From: Oribacterium sp. UBA5894
Lineage (GTDB): Bacteria; Bacillota; Clostridia; Lachnospirales; Lachnospiraceae
Direction of reading: 5' to 3'
Assembly (NCBI GenBank): GCA_002431355.1
Contig: DJEQ01000081.1
Span: 1 to 8,240, forward strand
DNA: 8,240 bases
The notes below the pieces were generated by a model that was not told the origin of the DNA, searched no databases, and was given only the letters and a program-made list of their open reading frames with translations. Of the stretch, positions 1 through 5,184 are shown piece by piece; the stretch's first letter is position 1; each line of letters starts with the position of its first letter. Both the position numbers and the translations under genes were made by a program.

Positions 1-636
1 CTCGGCAATGCTTCGAATATCCGACACGACGCCCTCATAGCTCGGGCTCGTGAGTACGACCGCGGCACTGTTCGGATACGCGGAAAGCAGCGCCTCTACC
101 TCTTCCGGTCGGACGCTGTTAAAAATGCCGGTCTCCGGCTCCATCGATGGCCACAGCCAGTGGGGATGCGCATGGCGAAGCTCCAGTGCATGAAATACCG
201 AGCGATGGCAGTTCCGCGCAACGATGACCTCTCCATCATAGGGCACGATAGCAGAAACACCTGCGAGATTCCCGCAGGTGCTTCCATTCACAAGATACCA
301 GGTCCGATCCGATCCCACAAGACGGCGTGTACGCTCCATCGCGTCCTTCAGGATCCCCTCTGCATGATGGAGGTCATCCGTCCCGGAGACCTCCGTAAAA
401 TCATAGCGCAGCACATTCGTCGGCATGACCGCGCAGCGGCGCTTATGTCCCGGCATATGCATGGGATACAGCTCCTTCTCCAGATACTGATCCAGCGCAG
501 TCTGGAGCTTTCCGCCTTTCTCATCATGATGGCACAGCTCCGCTGTTTCCAGCGTATCCTGAGCCTTCGCATGCTTCCCATGCTCTACGCAGTACTTCTC
601 CAATGAATGCTGCGCGCACTGCTCAGGCTTCTTCAT
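1..636 (-). CDS. Orn/Lys/Arg decarboxylase family PLP enzyme, N-terminal 212 residues (3' end outside window)
   Basis: Fold-type I PLP-dependent basic amino acid decarboxylase family (SpeA/YaaO-like); such enzymes decarboxylate arginine, lysine or ornithine in the cytoplasm for polyamine or diamine synthesis. The visible part carries family signatures: PMHMPGHK at residues 58-65, DFTEVSGTDDL at 79-89, VNGSTCGN at 116-123 and RNCHRS at 141-146. The PLP lysine lies beyond the window edge. The ATG at 636 lies inside the end of scfB (14-bp overlap) and has an AGGAA-type ribosome binding site, so coupled translation is likely. About 40 residues precede the family core, more than I expect; no other in-frame ATG lies between residue 1 and the HMPGHK motif. 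Substrate cannot be told from this fragment. In Bacillus subtilis the homologue yaaO stands upstream of tmk and holB, so those genes may follow outside the window. Confidence 0.9.
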   Translation of the reverse strand, partial: MKKPEQCAQHSLEKYCVEHGKHAKAQDTLETAELCHHDEKGGKLQTALDQYLEKELYPMHMPGHKRRCAVMPTNVLRYDFTEVSGTDDLHHAEGILKDAMERTRRLVGSDRTWYLVNGSTCGNLAGVSAIVPYDGEVIVARNCHRSVFHALELRHAHPHWLWPSMEPETGIFNSVRPEEVEALLSAYPNSAAVVLTSPSYEGVVSDIRSIAE

Positions 637-2017
637 GCTGTTCCTGTGCCATCTCGGCTTCTGCAACCTTCATCATAAGAGCACACTCCATCCGCTTCCG
701 GAAGAGCTTGCAGCCATACTCATAGACGCCGTGGATGTCGCCAGTTGCATGCAGGGCATTGGCCGCGCAGCCACCTGCACAGTACATCCGGGCCCAGCAT
801 TCCTTGCACTCTGGGCGGGAGTAGACATTGCACTCCTTAAACTCATCGCGAATGTTCTCATGCTGCACGCCGTCCCAGATATTGCCGAGCTTGTACTCTG
901 GATCATTGACGAACTGGTGGCAAGGATAGAGATCACCCCAGGCCGTCACAGCCATATACTCCGTTCCAGAGCCGCAGCCCGACACACGCTTATAAACGCA
1001 CGGACCGTGCTCCAGGTCGATCATATAGTGATAGAAGGTGATCGGCTTGCCATCCTTCTCACGACGCAGCATGTCCTTTGCAAGGATCTCATACTGCTCG
1101 TACAGTACCGGAAGATCCTCCTCGGTCAATGCACTCGGGCTGGACGGATCCGTCACCACCGGTTCCATCGAAAGCTCGGAGAAGCCGAGGTCATCGGCCA
1201 TATGGAAGATGTCGTTCGTGAAATCCGTGTTGTAGTGGGAGTAGGTGCCACGCATGTAGTAGCTCTTGTCGCCACGGGCCGCCACAAACTTCTGGAAGTT
1301 CGGGACAATGCGGTCATAGGAGCCGCGTCCCGCACGATCCACGCGGAAGCGGTCATGGACTTCCTTTCGTCCATCGAGCGAAAGGACAACATTGTAGCAC
1401 TCCTTATTTGCCCACTCGATGACCTCGTCGTCAAGCTTCACACCGTTCGTGGTCAGGGTGAAACGGAAGTTCTTATTGTGCTCCTTCTCGATGGAACGCG
1501 CATAGGCCACGGTCTCCTTGCAGAGCTCGAAATTGAGCAGCGGCTCACCGCCGAAGAAATCGACCTCGAGGTTCCGACGATTACCGGAATTTTCCACGAG
1601 GAAGTCGATGGCGCGTTTCGCGGTCTCGAGCGTCATCATGCCTTCCTTGCCATGGAACTTTCCCTGGGAAGCGAAGCAGTAGCTGCAGTTCAGGTCGCAG
1701 GTATGTGCAACCAGCAGACAGAGTGCCTTCACCACGGTGGACTGCTTCTTGAGATAGCCTGCTGCCTTCTCATAGACATCCTTCGTAAAGAGCTTTCCCT
1801 GCTCCGTCAGCTCATGGATATCCGCGAAGGTATCCGTGAGCTCCTCCTCTGTTGCTTCTGGATGCAGACGATGCAGCTCCTCCTTCGCTGCGTCCTCGCT
1901 CATCCCGCTGTCAATGAGATGAATCCCGTCATATGCGAGATCGTCCGTCACATGGACGCTGGCGCTGTAGACATCGAGGACAATGTTGTAGCCATTGAGT
2001 TTATACTGATGAATCAT
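623..2017 (-). CDS. scfB: SCIFF peptide maturase, radical SAM/SPASM thioether-forming enzyme
   Basis: 464-residue radical SAM enzyme that uses SAM and iron-sulfur clusters to install Cys-derived thioether cross-links in the SCIFF precursor encoded just upstream (CteB type, ranthipeptide maturation, cytoplasmic). The N-terminus MIHQYKLNGYNIVLDV is typical of SCIFF maturases and the region of about 1-90 should be the precursor-recognition part. The radical SAM cluster motif CxxxCxxC is C107, C111, C114; GGEP is at 156-159. The C-terminal SPASM region has C340, C348, C366, C396, then CX2CX5CX3C at C404, C407, C413, C417, and C436, enough for two auxiliary 4Fe-4S clusters. AGGAG lies six bases before the ATG. 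It follows scfA after 122 bp holding a terminator and a second hairpin, so expression probably depends on read-through or a weak own promoter. Its end overlaps the decarboxylase start. Family assignment is strong; length is normal. Confidence 0.96.
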   Translation of the reverse strand: MIHQYKLNGYNIVLDVYSASVHVTDDLAYDGIHLIDSGMSEDAAKEELHRLHPEATEEELTDTFADIHELTEQGKLFTKDVYEKAAGYLKKQSTVVKALCLLVAHTCDLNCSYCFASQGKFHGKEGMMTLETAKRAIDFLVENSGNRRNLEVDFFGGEPLLNFELCKETVAYARSIEKEHNKNFRFTLTTNGVKLDDEVIEWANKECYNVVLSLDGRKEVHDRFRVDRAGRGSYDRIVPNFQKFVAARGDKSYYMRGTYSHYNTDFTNDIFHMADDLGFSELSMEPVVTDPSSPSALTEEDLPVLYEQYEILAKDMLRREKDGKPITFYHYMIDLEHGPCVYKRVSGCGSGTEYMAVTAWGDLYPCHQFVNDPEYKLGNIWDGVQHENIRDEFKECNVYSRPECKECWARMYCAGGCAANALHATGDIHGVYEYGCKLFRKRMECALMMKVAEAEMAQEQHEEA

Positions 2018-2057
2018 GAAAATCTCCTACTAATCACTGAAAAGCTTTATAAATAAC

Positions 2058-2084
2058 ATCCACGATTGCACAGCAATCGTGGAT
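2058..2084 (-). other. Perfect hairpin in the scfA-scfB intergenic region
   Basis: A 12-bp perfect inverted repeat (2058-2069 and 2073-2084) around a 3-base centre, 41 bases upstream of the scfB start. On the transcribed strand it is followed by GTTATTTATAAAG, U/A-rich but without a clean U run. It could be a second, weak terminator behind the one at 2094-2121, an RNA stability element at the 5' end of a processed scfB mRNA, or an operator. The sequence does not decide between these. A weak TATAAA (2046-2051) lies just downstream, with no good -35 box. Confidence 0.75.
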
Positions 2085-2093
2085 CAGTACATT

Positions 2094-2121
2094 AAAAAAC
2101 CGGGGCTGTTCATGCCCCGGT
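2094..2121 (-). terminator. Intrinsic terminator downstream of scfA
   Basis: An 8-bp GC-rich stem (2114-2121 pairs with 2099-2106; ACCGGGGC/GCCCCGGT) with a 7-base loop, followed on the transcribed strand by six T (2094-2099). It starts 19 bases after the scfA stop. It lies inside the precursor-maturase unit, so it should make the short scfA transcript much more abundant than the scfA-scfB read-through. Confidence 0.88.
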
Positions 2122-2139
2122 CAATACACGAACCTGATA

Positions 2140-2286
2140 TTAAGCGTTCTTGTTCTCGCACTGCTGGTTTGCGATACCGCAGCTTGTCTTGCAGGCAGAC
2201 TGGCAGGAAGTCTGGCACTCGCCACATCCGCCTCTCTCCTCAGATCTCTTCATATCTCTTGTGTTTAAAGTCATAATATGCTTCAT
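2140..2286 (-). CDS. scfA: SCIFF six-cysteine ranthipeptide precursor
   Basis: 48-residue RiPP precursor, substrate of the radical SAM maturase encoded downstream. Reading from the ATG at 2286 to TAA at 2140-2142 gives MKHIMTLNTRDMKRSEER as leader, then a core GGCGECQTSCQSACKTSC followed by GIANQQCENKNA. The six cysteines are residues 21, 24, 28, 32, 36 and 43, the 'six cysteines in forty-five' pattern of SCIFF; the MKHI start and GCGECQTSCQSACKTSC block are the family hallmarks. GAGG lies seven bases before the ATG. Upstream are a sigma-A promoter and a palindrome; downstream is a terminator. In Clostridia the mature product is made by thioether formation between Cys and an acceptor residue, and ranthipeptides have been linked to cell-cell signalling in some Clostridium species. 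The residue after Cys36 is Gly37, where I recall Thr in the characterised homologue. Not a fragment: length, start and stop are normal. Confidence 0.96.
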   Translation of the reverse strand: MKHIMTLNTRDMKRSEERGGCGECQTSCQSACKTSCGIANQQCENKNA

Positions 2287-2302
2287 AGAACTACCTCTTT
2301 CC

Positions 2303-2317
2303 TAACAGTAACTGTTA
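2303..2317. promoter_or_regulatory. 15-bp palindrome in the scfA leader, candidate operator
   Basis: Perfect palindrome TAACAGTTACTGTTA (7+1+7) in the untranslated leader of scfA, between the -10 box (2330-2335) and the ribosome binding site. With a start near 2323 it would cover about +6 to +20, a usual place for a repressor site. I do not recognise it as the box of a known regulator. A role as an RNA hairpin is unlikely because the stem is AT-rich and the loop would be too small. Confidence 0.5.
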
Positions 2318-2329
2318 TGTAATATGCTC

Positions 2330-2359
2330 ATAATACATTTCCTTCCATAAGGAAGTCAA
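2330..2359 (-). promoter_or_regulatory. Sigma-A promoter of scfA
   Basis: Reading the minus strand, -35 TTGACT (2354-2359) and -10 TATTAT (2330-2335) are separated by 18 bases. Both boxes match five of six consensus bases. The -35 box overlaps the stop codon of the upstream DNA glycosylase gene (2356-2358), so no room is left for a terminator of that gene and read-through into scfA is possible. A CTTCC/GGAAG inverted repeat (2342-2346 and 2351-2355) lies in the spacer and the -35 edge. Confidence 0.72.
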
Positions 2360-2859
2360 GAATTATTTGTGATGATCTCCCGATAATACAGTACGAGCTT
2401 TTCAAACGAAACCGCACAGTTCGCCGGAGACGTCGACGGCAGCTTCACCGCATGGATTCCGGTCTTTGGAAACTGGTACTTTTCATAGTACTTATGTGCG
2501 CTGGCACCGGTGCAGAAAATGCGCGTGATCCTCGTCTTCTCGAGAAGTCCCGCGATATCCGTCGGAACCGGATTCCGAATGCTTGCATCCGATGCGCCCA
2601 CGATATCGCACTCACTCAGCGCATCCCAGAGGGCAATGTGATGCTGCAGCATCATCGCGGTCTTTTCCTCGATGCTCTCCGGCACCGGTGCCTCGAGCAC
2701 TGCGGCCATCACCCGCCAGAAGCGATTCTGCGGATGCCCATAGTAAAATTTCAGCTCGCGCGACTTCGGCGATGGGATGGAGCCGAGTACCAGCACCTCG
2801 GACTGCGCGTCATACAGTGGTCCGAAATCCCGGTGATCCACATGCGTAAGCGCACCCAT
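2356..2859 (-). CDS. Uracil-DNA glycosylase superfamily protein, hypoxanthine-DNA (deoxyinosine) glycosylase type
   Basis: 167-residue base-excision repair enzyme of the UDG superfamily, resembling family 6 hypoxanthine-DNA glycosylases, which remove hypoxanthine formed by adenine deamination. Visible signatures: GSIPS at residues 26-30 (active-site loop equivalent), YYGHPQNRFW at 39-48 with the conserved Asn45 that matches the family's catalytic Asn, and LPSTSPAN at 140-147 (DNA-intercalation loop). Length is normal for this single-domain family. The ATG at 2859 shares its A with the TAA stop of the SseB-family gene (TAATG), with GGAG five bases before it, so the two are translationally coupled. 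Substrate is inferred from family; the related mismatch-specific MUG/TDG group is the main alternative. No terminator follows; the scfA -35 box overlaps its stop codon. Confidence 0.85.
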   Translation of the reverse strand: MGALTHVDHRDFGPLYDAQSEVLVLGSIPSPKSRELKFYYGHPQNRFWRVMAAVLEAPVPESIEEKTAMMLQHHIALWDALSECDIVGASDASIRNPVPTDIAGLLEKTRITRIFCTGASAHKYYEKYQFPKTGIHAVKLPSTSPANCAVSFEKLVLYYREIITNNS

Positions 2860-3635
2860 TACTGCTCCACGATCTTAAAGCCCTTCTGATAGAACGGCTT
2901 CTGACCCTCGATGGCCTTCTCTGCAATCGGTGCACGTGCAGAGAGCAGCGCTACGGAACGGCCACGGCTCACACGGCGTGCAGCGGCCATCAGACGCGGG
3001 AAGGTCTCATCCATGGAGCCGATGTGCCGCACGATGACACAGTAATCGGTGTGACCATTTCGTACCATGTCACGAATATAGCCGGCCGCCACGTTACGGT
3101 CACTCCGCATCGCACCGGTCAGGGCATTCAGAAGATCTGCCGTCGTCTGATCCTCACGCACATCCTTGAAGATGATATTTTCATCCGCATTCGACTTCTC
3201 ACCCTCGAGGCCGAGCTCGGCGCCCTTCAGCTTCGTCCGAAGGTCAATGATCATCTCACGGGCCACCACGAAATCGTCCGTACCCGGATTCAGTACGAAG
3301 CCATAGATCTGCGGATCATTCATCGCAATGTCCGCGGCTTCCTCGAAGCTGTGCTTCACACTCTGCACAGACTCATTCTGGAACCATGCCTTGAGATTCG
3401 CACGGCTCGTGAAGACCATGTAGAAGTGTGCCCCCTCCTTGTTCGCGGTGACGCCATACGCAAGCTTCCGCTCTCTGGCCTTCTCGCCAATGATGCGTAC
3501 CGGCATGATAAACTCTGCGCCTGGCATCTCCTCCATCAGTGCCTGCTCGGCACCCTTGTTCTCTCCATTGGATTCCTTTAATGCATGGATTGCCTCCACC
3601 AGCTTCTGGTTGGCTCTCTCTGTATAATCTGCCAT
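2859..3635 (-). CDS. SseB-family protein (enhanced serine sensitivity-like)
   Basis: 258-residue soluble protein, no signal peptide or membrane segment. Residues about 45-145 fit the SseB N-terminal domain: EFIMPVRIIGE, YMVFTSRANLKAWF, then IYGFVLNPGTDDFVVAREMI, the usual 'value under test, F-T-S, GFVLNP' order. Residues about 165-258 (YIRDMVRNGHTDYCVIV to QKPFYQKGFKIVEQ) resemble the SseB C-terminal domain. The name comes from an E. coli gene tied to serine sensitivity; the molecular role of the family is not established, and I would not assign one. The start is MADYTERANQ: AGGAGG lies six bases ahead of this ATG, and a good promoter lies within the open frame upstream of it, although the frame stays open for 67 more codons. 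The TAA overlaps the ATG of the DNA glycosylase by one base, implying coordinated amounts of both. Confidence 0.82.
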   Translation of the reverse strand: MADYTERANQKLVEAIHALKESNGENKGAEQALMEEMPGAEFIMPVRIIGEKARERKLAYGVTANKEGAHFYMVFTSRANLKAWFQNESVQSVKHSFEEAADIAMNDPQIYGFVLNPGTDDFVVAREMIIDLRTKLKGAELGLEGEKSNADENIIFKDVREDQTTADLLNALTGAMRSDRNVAAGYIRDMVRNGHTDYCVIVRHIGSMDETFPRLMAAARRVSRGRSVALLSARAPIAEKAIEGQKPFYQKGFKIVEQ

Positions 3636-3641
3636 TGATAA

Positions 3642-3647
3642 CCTCCT
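3642..3647 (-). promoter_or_regulatory. Ribosome binding site fixing the SseB-family start
   Basis: Perfect AGGAGG with a six-base gap to the ATG at 3635. It decides the start against the longer open frame that reaches an ATG at 3836. Confidence 0.88.
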
Positions 3648-3768
3648 GGTTTGATGGCTTCTCTTTTCCGATGTTTGGCCAATGCCTCCATCTGCGTGAA
3701 GCCTTTTCGTTGCTCCGCTGCGCGCATGCTTTCTTCGAGCGCTTCCGTGAAGCATAGATCTTTTTAGC

Positions 3769-3797
3769 AGTGTAGCATATTTTGGCCACGCTGTCGA
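3769..3797 (-). promoter_or_regulatory. Promoter of the SseB-family/DNA glycosylase unit
   Basis: Minus strand: -35 TCGACA (3792-3797), 17-base spacer, -10 TACACT (3769-3774) with an extended TGC just upstream. Transcription would start near 3762 and give a leader of about 125 bases. Within this leader I see only a small GCTTC/GAAGC stem-loop and no recognised riboswitch. Confidence 0.65.
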
Positions 3798-3927
3798 ATC
3801 GCACAAAAGATGAGGCATCCACAATTGCACACTCATCGTTACTGTTCACTCACAGCCTTCTACGTTTCCAGCTGCTTCCACACGTTACCGTCACCTGGAA
3901 ATGTTTGATATTCCGTACCGATCCATC
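3798..3927. other. Spacer between the SDR terminator and the SseB-unit promoter
   Basis: No coding sequence is supported here: frames across it lack ribosome binding sites and family features. It is the upstream flank of the promoter at 3769-3797. Two short matches to the SCIFF region occur: TGTGCAATTGTGGATG (minus strand, 3816-3831) differs by one base from part of the hairpin at 2058-2084, and GTTACTGTT (plus, 3838-3846) matches nine bases of the scfA palindrome. Chance is a fair explanation. Confidence 0.5.
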
Positions 3928-3958
3928 AAAAAGCGGCGGAGTCGTCCTCCGCCGCTTT
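3928..3958 (-). terminator. Intrinsic terminator of the SDR gene
   Basis: Perfect 11-bp GC-rich stem (3948-3958 with 3930-3940) and 7-base loop, followed on the minus strand by TTTTT (3928-3932, partly in the stem). It begins 22 bases after the SDR stop codon and separates that unit from the SseB-family unit. Confidence 0.9.
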
Positions 3959-3979
3959 CAACTGTGTTATACGATTGGA

Positions 3980-4852
3980 TTAGTGATCTGCAACCTTGAT
4001 GTCCTCAACGCCCGTGACATCCTGGAACTTCGACTCATCGAGCTGGCTTGGATCCTGACCAATGTAGGCAAGGATACCGCCATCGATGTACACAACCTGT
4101 CCGTTGATGAAGTCAGAAGCCGGAGAAGCAAGGAATACAGCAAGACCCTCGAGGTCCTCGGTCTCGCCCCAGCGCTGTGCCGGTGTCTTCGAACGGATGA
4201 AGCGATCAAATGGAGCCATGGAGCCGTCGGCCTGCTTTGCACGAAGCGGAGCCGTCTGCGGCGTTGCGATGTAGCCAGGTCCGATGGCATTGCACTGAAT
4301 GTTGTACTGACCATACTCAGAGCAGATATTCTTTGTGAGCATCTTCAGACCGCCCTTTGCTGCTGCGTACGCGGATACAGTCTCACGACCAAGCTCAGAC
4401 ATCATGGAGCAGGCATTGATGATCTTACCATAGCCCTTCTTGATCATGCCTGGCAGAACGGCCTTCGAGCAGATGAAAGGTCCCGTAAGGTCCACATTGA
4501 TGACCTGATCCCACTGCTGCTTCGTCATCTCTACCATCGGGATTCTCTTGATGATGCCGGCATTGTTTACGAGAATGTCGACACCGCCGAACTTCTCCTC
4601 GACGTCCTTCACGAGTGCATTGACCTGCTCCTCGTTCGTAACATCGCAGACCACACCGTAGGCATCGATGCCGAGCTTCTGATACTCTGCAAGGCCTCTG
4701 TCCACGAGCTCCTGATTGATATCATTGAAAACGACCTTCTTTGCACCAGCCTCTGCAAATGCCTTCGCATAGGCAAGACCAAGACCATAGGATGCACCGG
4801 TCACCCATGCAACCTTGCCATCCAGTCTGAACTTATCCAGAATTCCAGCCAT
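3980..4852 (-). CDS. Gluconate 5-dehydrogenase-like short-chain dehydrogenase (SDR)
   Basis: 290-residue classical SDR that should interconvert gluconate and 5-ketogluconate with NAD(P)H (Ga5DH/IdnO type), in cytoplasmic sugar-acid metabolism. Rossmann motif TGASYGLG is at 18-25, NNAG at 96-99, and the catalytic Ser149, Tyr162 and Lys166 are present (YAAAK). Subfamily stretches NDINQELVDRG (43-53), CSMMSELGRETVSAYAAAKGG (broken here: 148-168), GPGYIATPQTAPLR and GGILAYIG (258-265) agree closely with the streptococcal gluconate 5-dehydrogenase as I remember it. The 25-residue tail after GGILAYIG is longer and more acidic than expected. AAGGAG lies seven bases before the ATG. The gene is its own transcription unit between two terminators, with a promoter, a palindrome on the -10 box and a leader hairpin, which suggests substrate-controlled expression. 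Other polyol or deoxygluconate dehydrogenases of the same group are possible substrates. Confidence 0.88.
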   Translation of the reverse strand: MAGILDKFRLDGKVAWVTGASYGLGLAYAKAFAEAGAKKVVFNDINQELVDRGLAEYQKLGIDAYGVVCDVTNEEQVNALVKDVEEKFGGVDILVNNAGIIKRIPMVEMTKQQWDQVINVDLTGPFICSKAVLPGMIKKGYGKIINACSMMSELGRETVSAYAAAKGGLKMLTKNICSEYGQYNIQCNAIGPGYIATPQTAPLRAKQADGSMAPFDRFIRSKTPAQRWGETEDLEGLAVFLASPASDFINGQVVYIDGGILAYIGQDPSQLDESKFQDVTGVEDIKVADH

Positions 4853-4877
4853 GTTGAATCTCCTTTTTATTCATTTT

Positions 4878-4898
4878 AAAACCAGGCAAAGCGCCTGG
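4878..4898 (-). promoter_or_regulatory. Terminator-like hairpin in the SDR leader, possible attenuator
   Basis: Minus strand stem CCAGGC/GCCTGG (4893-4898 with 4882-4887) around a 5-base loop, followed by TTTT then AAAATG. It lies between the promoter and the ribosome binding site. The stem is short and the U run only four, so at best a weak terminator; it may instead stabilise the mRNA 5' end. No competing antiterminator fold was evident. Confidence 0.4.
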
Positions 4899-4908
4899 AA
4901 ACAACCGA

Positions 4909-4924
4909 TATCATAAGTATGATA
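4909..4924. promoter_or_regulatory. 16-bp palindrome over the SDR promoter -10 box, candidate operator
   Basis: Perfect inverted repeat TATCATA-CT-TATGATA (minus strand). Its first half contains the predicted -10 box TATCAT and the second half runs to about +4. A protein bound here would block RNA polymerase directly, so a repressor responsive to a sugar acid is the natural guess (GntR- or LacI-type regulators commonly control such genes). The regulator is not in the window. Confidence 0.6.
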
Positions 4925-4947
4925 GTTGATTTTATACCCCCATTCAA
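4919..4947 (-). promoter_or_regulatory. Sigma-A promoter of the SDR gene
   Basis: Minus strand: -35 TTGAAT (4942-4947), exactly 17 bases, -10 TATCAT (4919-4924). Start expected near 4912, giving a leader of about 60 bases. A second AT-rich hexamer, TATAAA, lies in the spacer but is poorly spaced. Confidence 0.7.
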
Positions 4948-5010
4948 GGGTTTCGCCCGCTTTCCAGAAAGTTTGTGAATGTTGCGGTAAACCGGTTCAC
5001 TTTTCTTGTC

Positions 5011-5049
5011 AAAAATTGCCAAGAGCTTGCTTTTTTACCTCCTGGCAAT
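5011..5049 (-). terminator. Intrinsic terminator of the aminopeptidase transcript
   Basis: Minus strand stem ATTGCCAGGAG/CTCTTGGCAAT (5039-5049 with 5015-5025; 11 bp with one G-U pair), 13-base loop, then TTTTT (5011-5015, partly in the stem). It lies about 135 bases after the aminopeptidase stop, beyond the direct repeats, so the repeats are part of the 3' untranslated RNA. Confidence 0.8.
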
Positions 5050-5075
5050 CTCTGTCTTATTTCATTCCGTTTCGC

Positions 5076-5103
5076 CCTTTTTCTATTCGAGTCAGGTCAG
5101 GTC
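5076..5103. repeat. 28-bp direct repeat, copy 1
   Basis: Matches 5136-5163 with one mismatch; the copies are exactly 60 bp apart start to start. The core CTATTCGAGTCAGGTCAGGT reads on the plus strand and contains a tandem GTCAG-GTCAG-GTC. It lies between the aminopeptidase stop codon and its terminator. Confidence 0.9.
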
Positions 5104-5135
5104 AACTGATCGCGCCCTTCCAGCTCCCGTCAAGG

Positions 5136-5163
5136 CCTTTTCCTATTCGAGTCAGGTCAGGTC
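5136..5163. repeat. 28-bp direct repeat, copy 2
   Basis: Second copy of the element at 5076-5103, 22 bases downstream (in the genomic sense) of the aminopeptidase stop at 5185. The only difference is T/C at the seventh base (5082 versus 5142). Two copies with 32 bp between them and no further units: not a CRISPR array. Confidence 0.9.
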
Positions 5164-5184
5164 CTTCGGCTGTCCCCGGGTATT

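Noticed and set aside
635..2056. Long open frame on the plus strand opposite scfB (473 codons)
   Set aside because: Antisense shadow of scfB: no ribosome binding site, no family features, and scfB on the other strand has full domain support.
3636..3836. In-frame upstream extension of the SseB-family gene by 67 codons
   Set aside because: The promoter boxes at 3769-3797 lie within it, a perfect AGGAGG marks the downstream ATG, and the extension is unlike the family N-terminus.
3782..4879. Long open frame on the plus strand opposite the SDR gene
   Set aside because: Antisense shadow; it crosses the SDR terminator and has no recognisable motif or ribosome binding site.
5031..5043. AGGAGG sequence in the loop side of the apeB terminator as a ribosome binding site
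   Set aside because: No start codon follows at a usable distance; the bases form the terminator stem.
5076..5163. CRISPR-like repeat-spacer-repeat
   Set aside because: Only two copies, no array continuation, no cas genes, and the repeat is not of a known CRISPR form.
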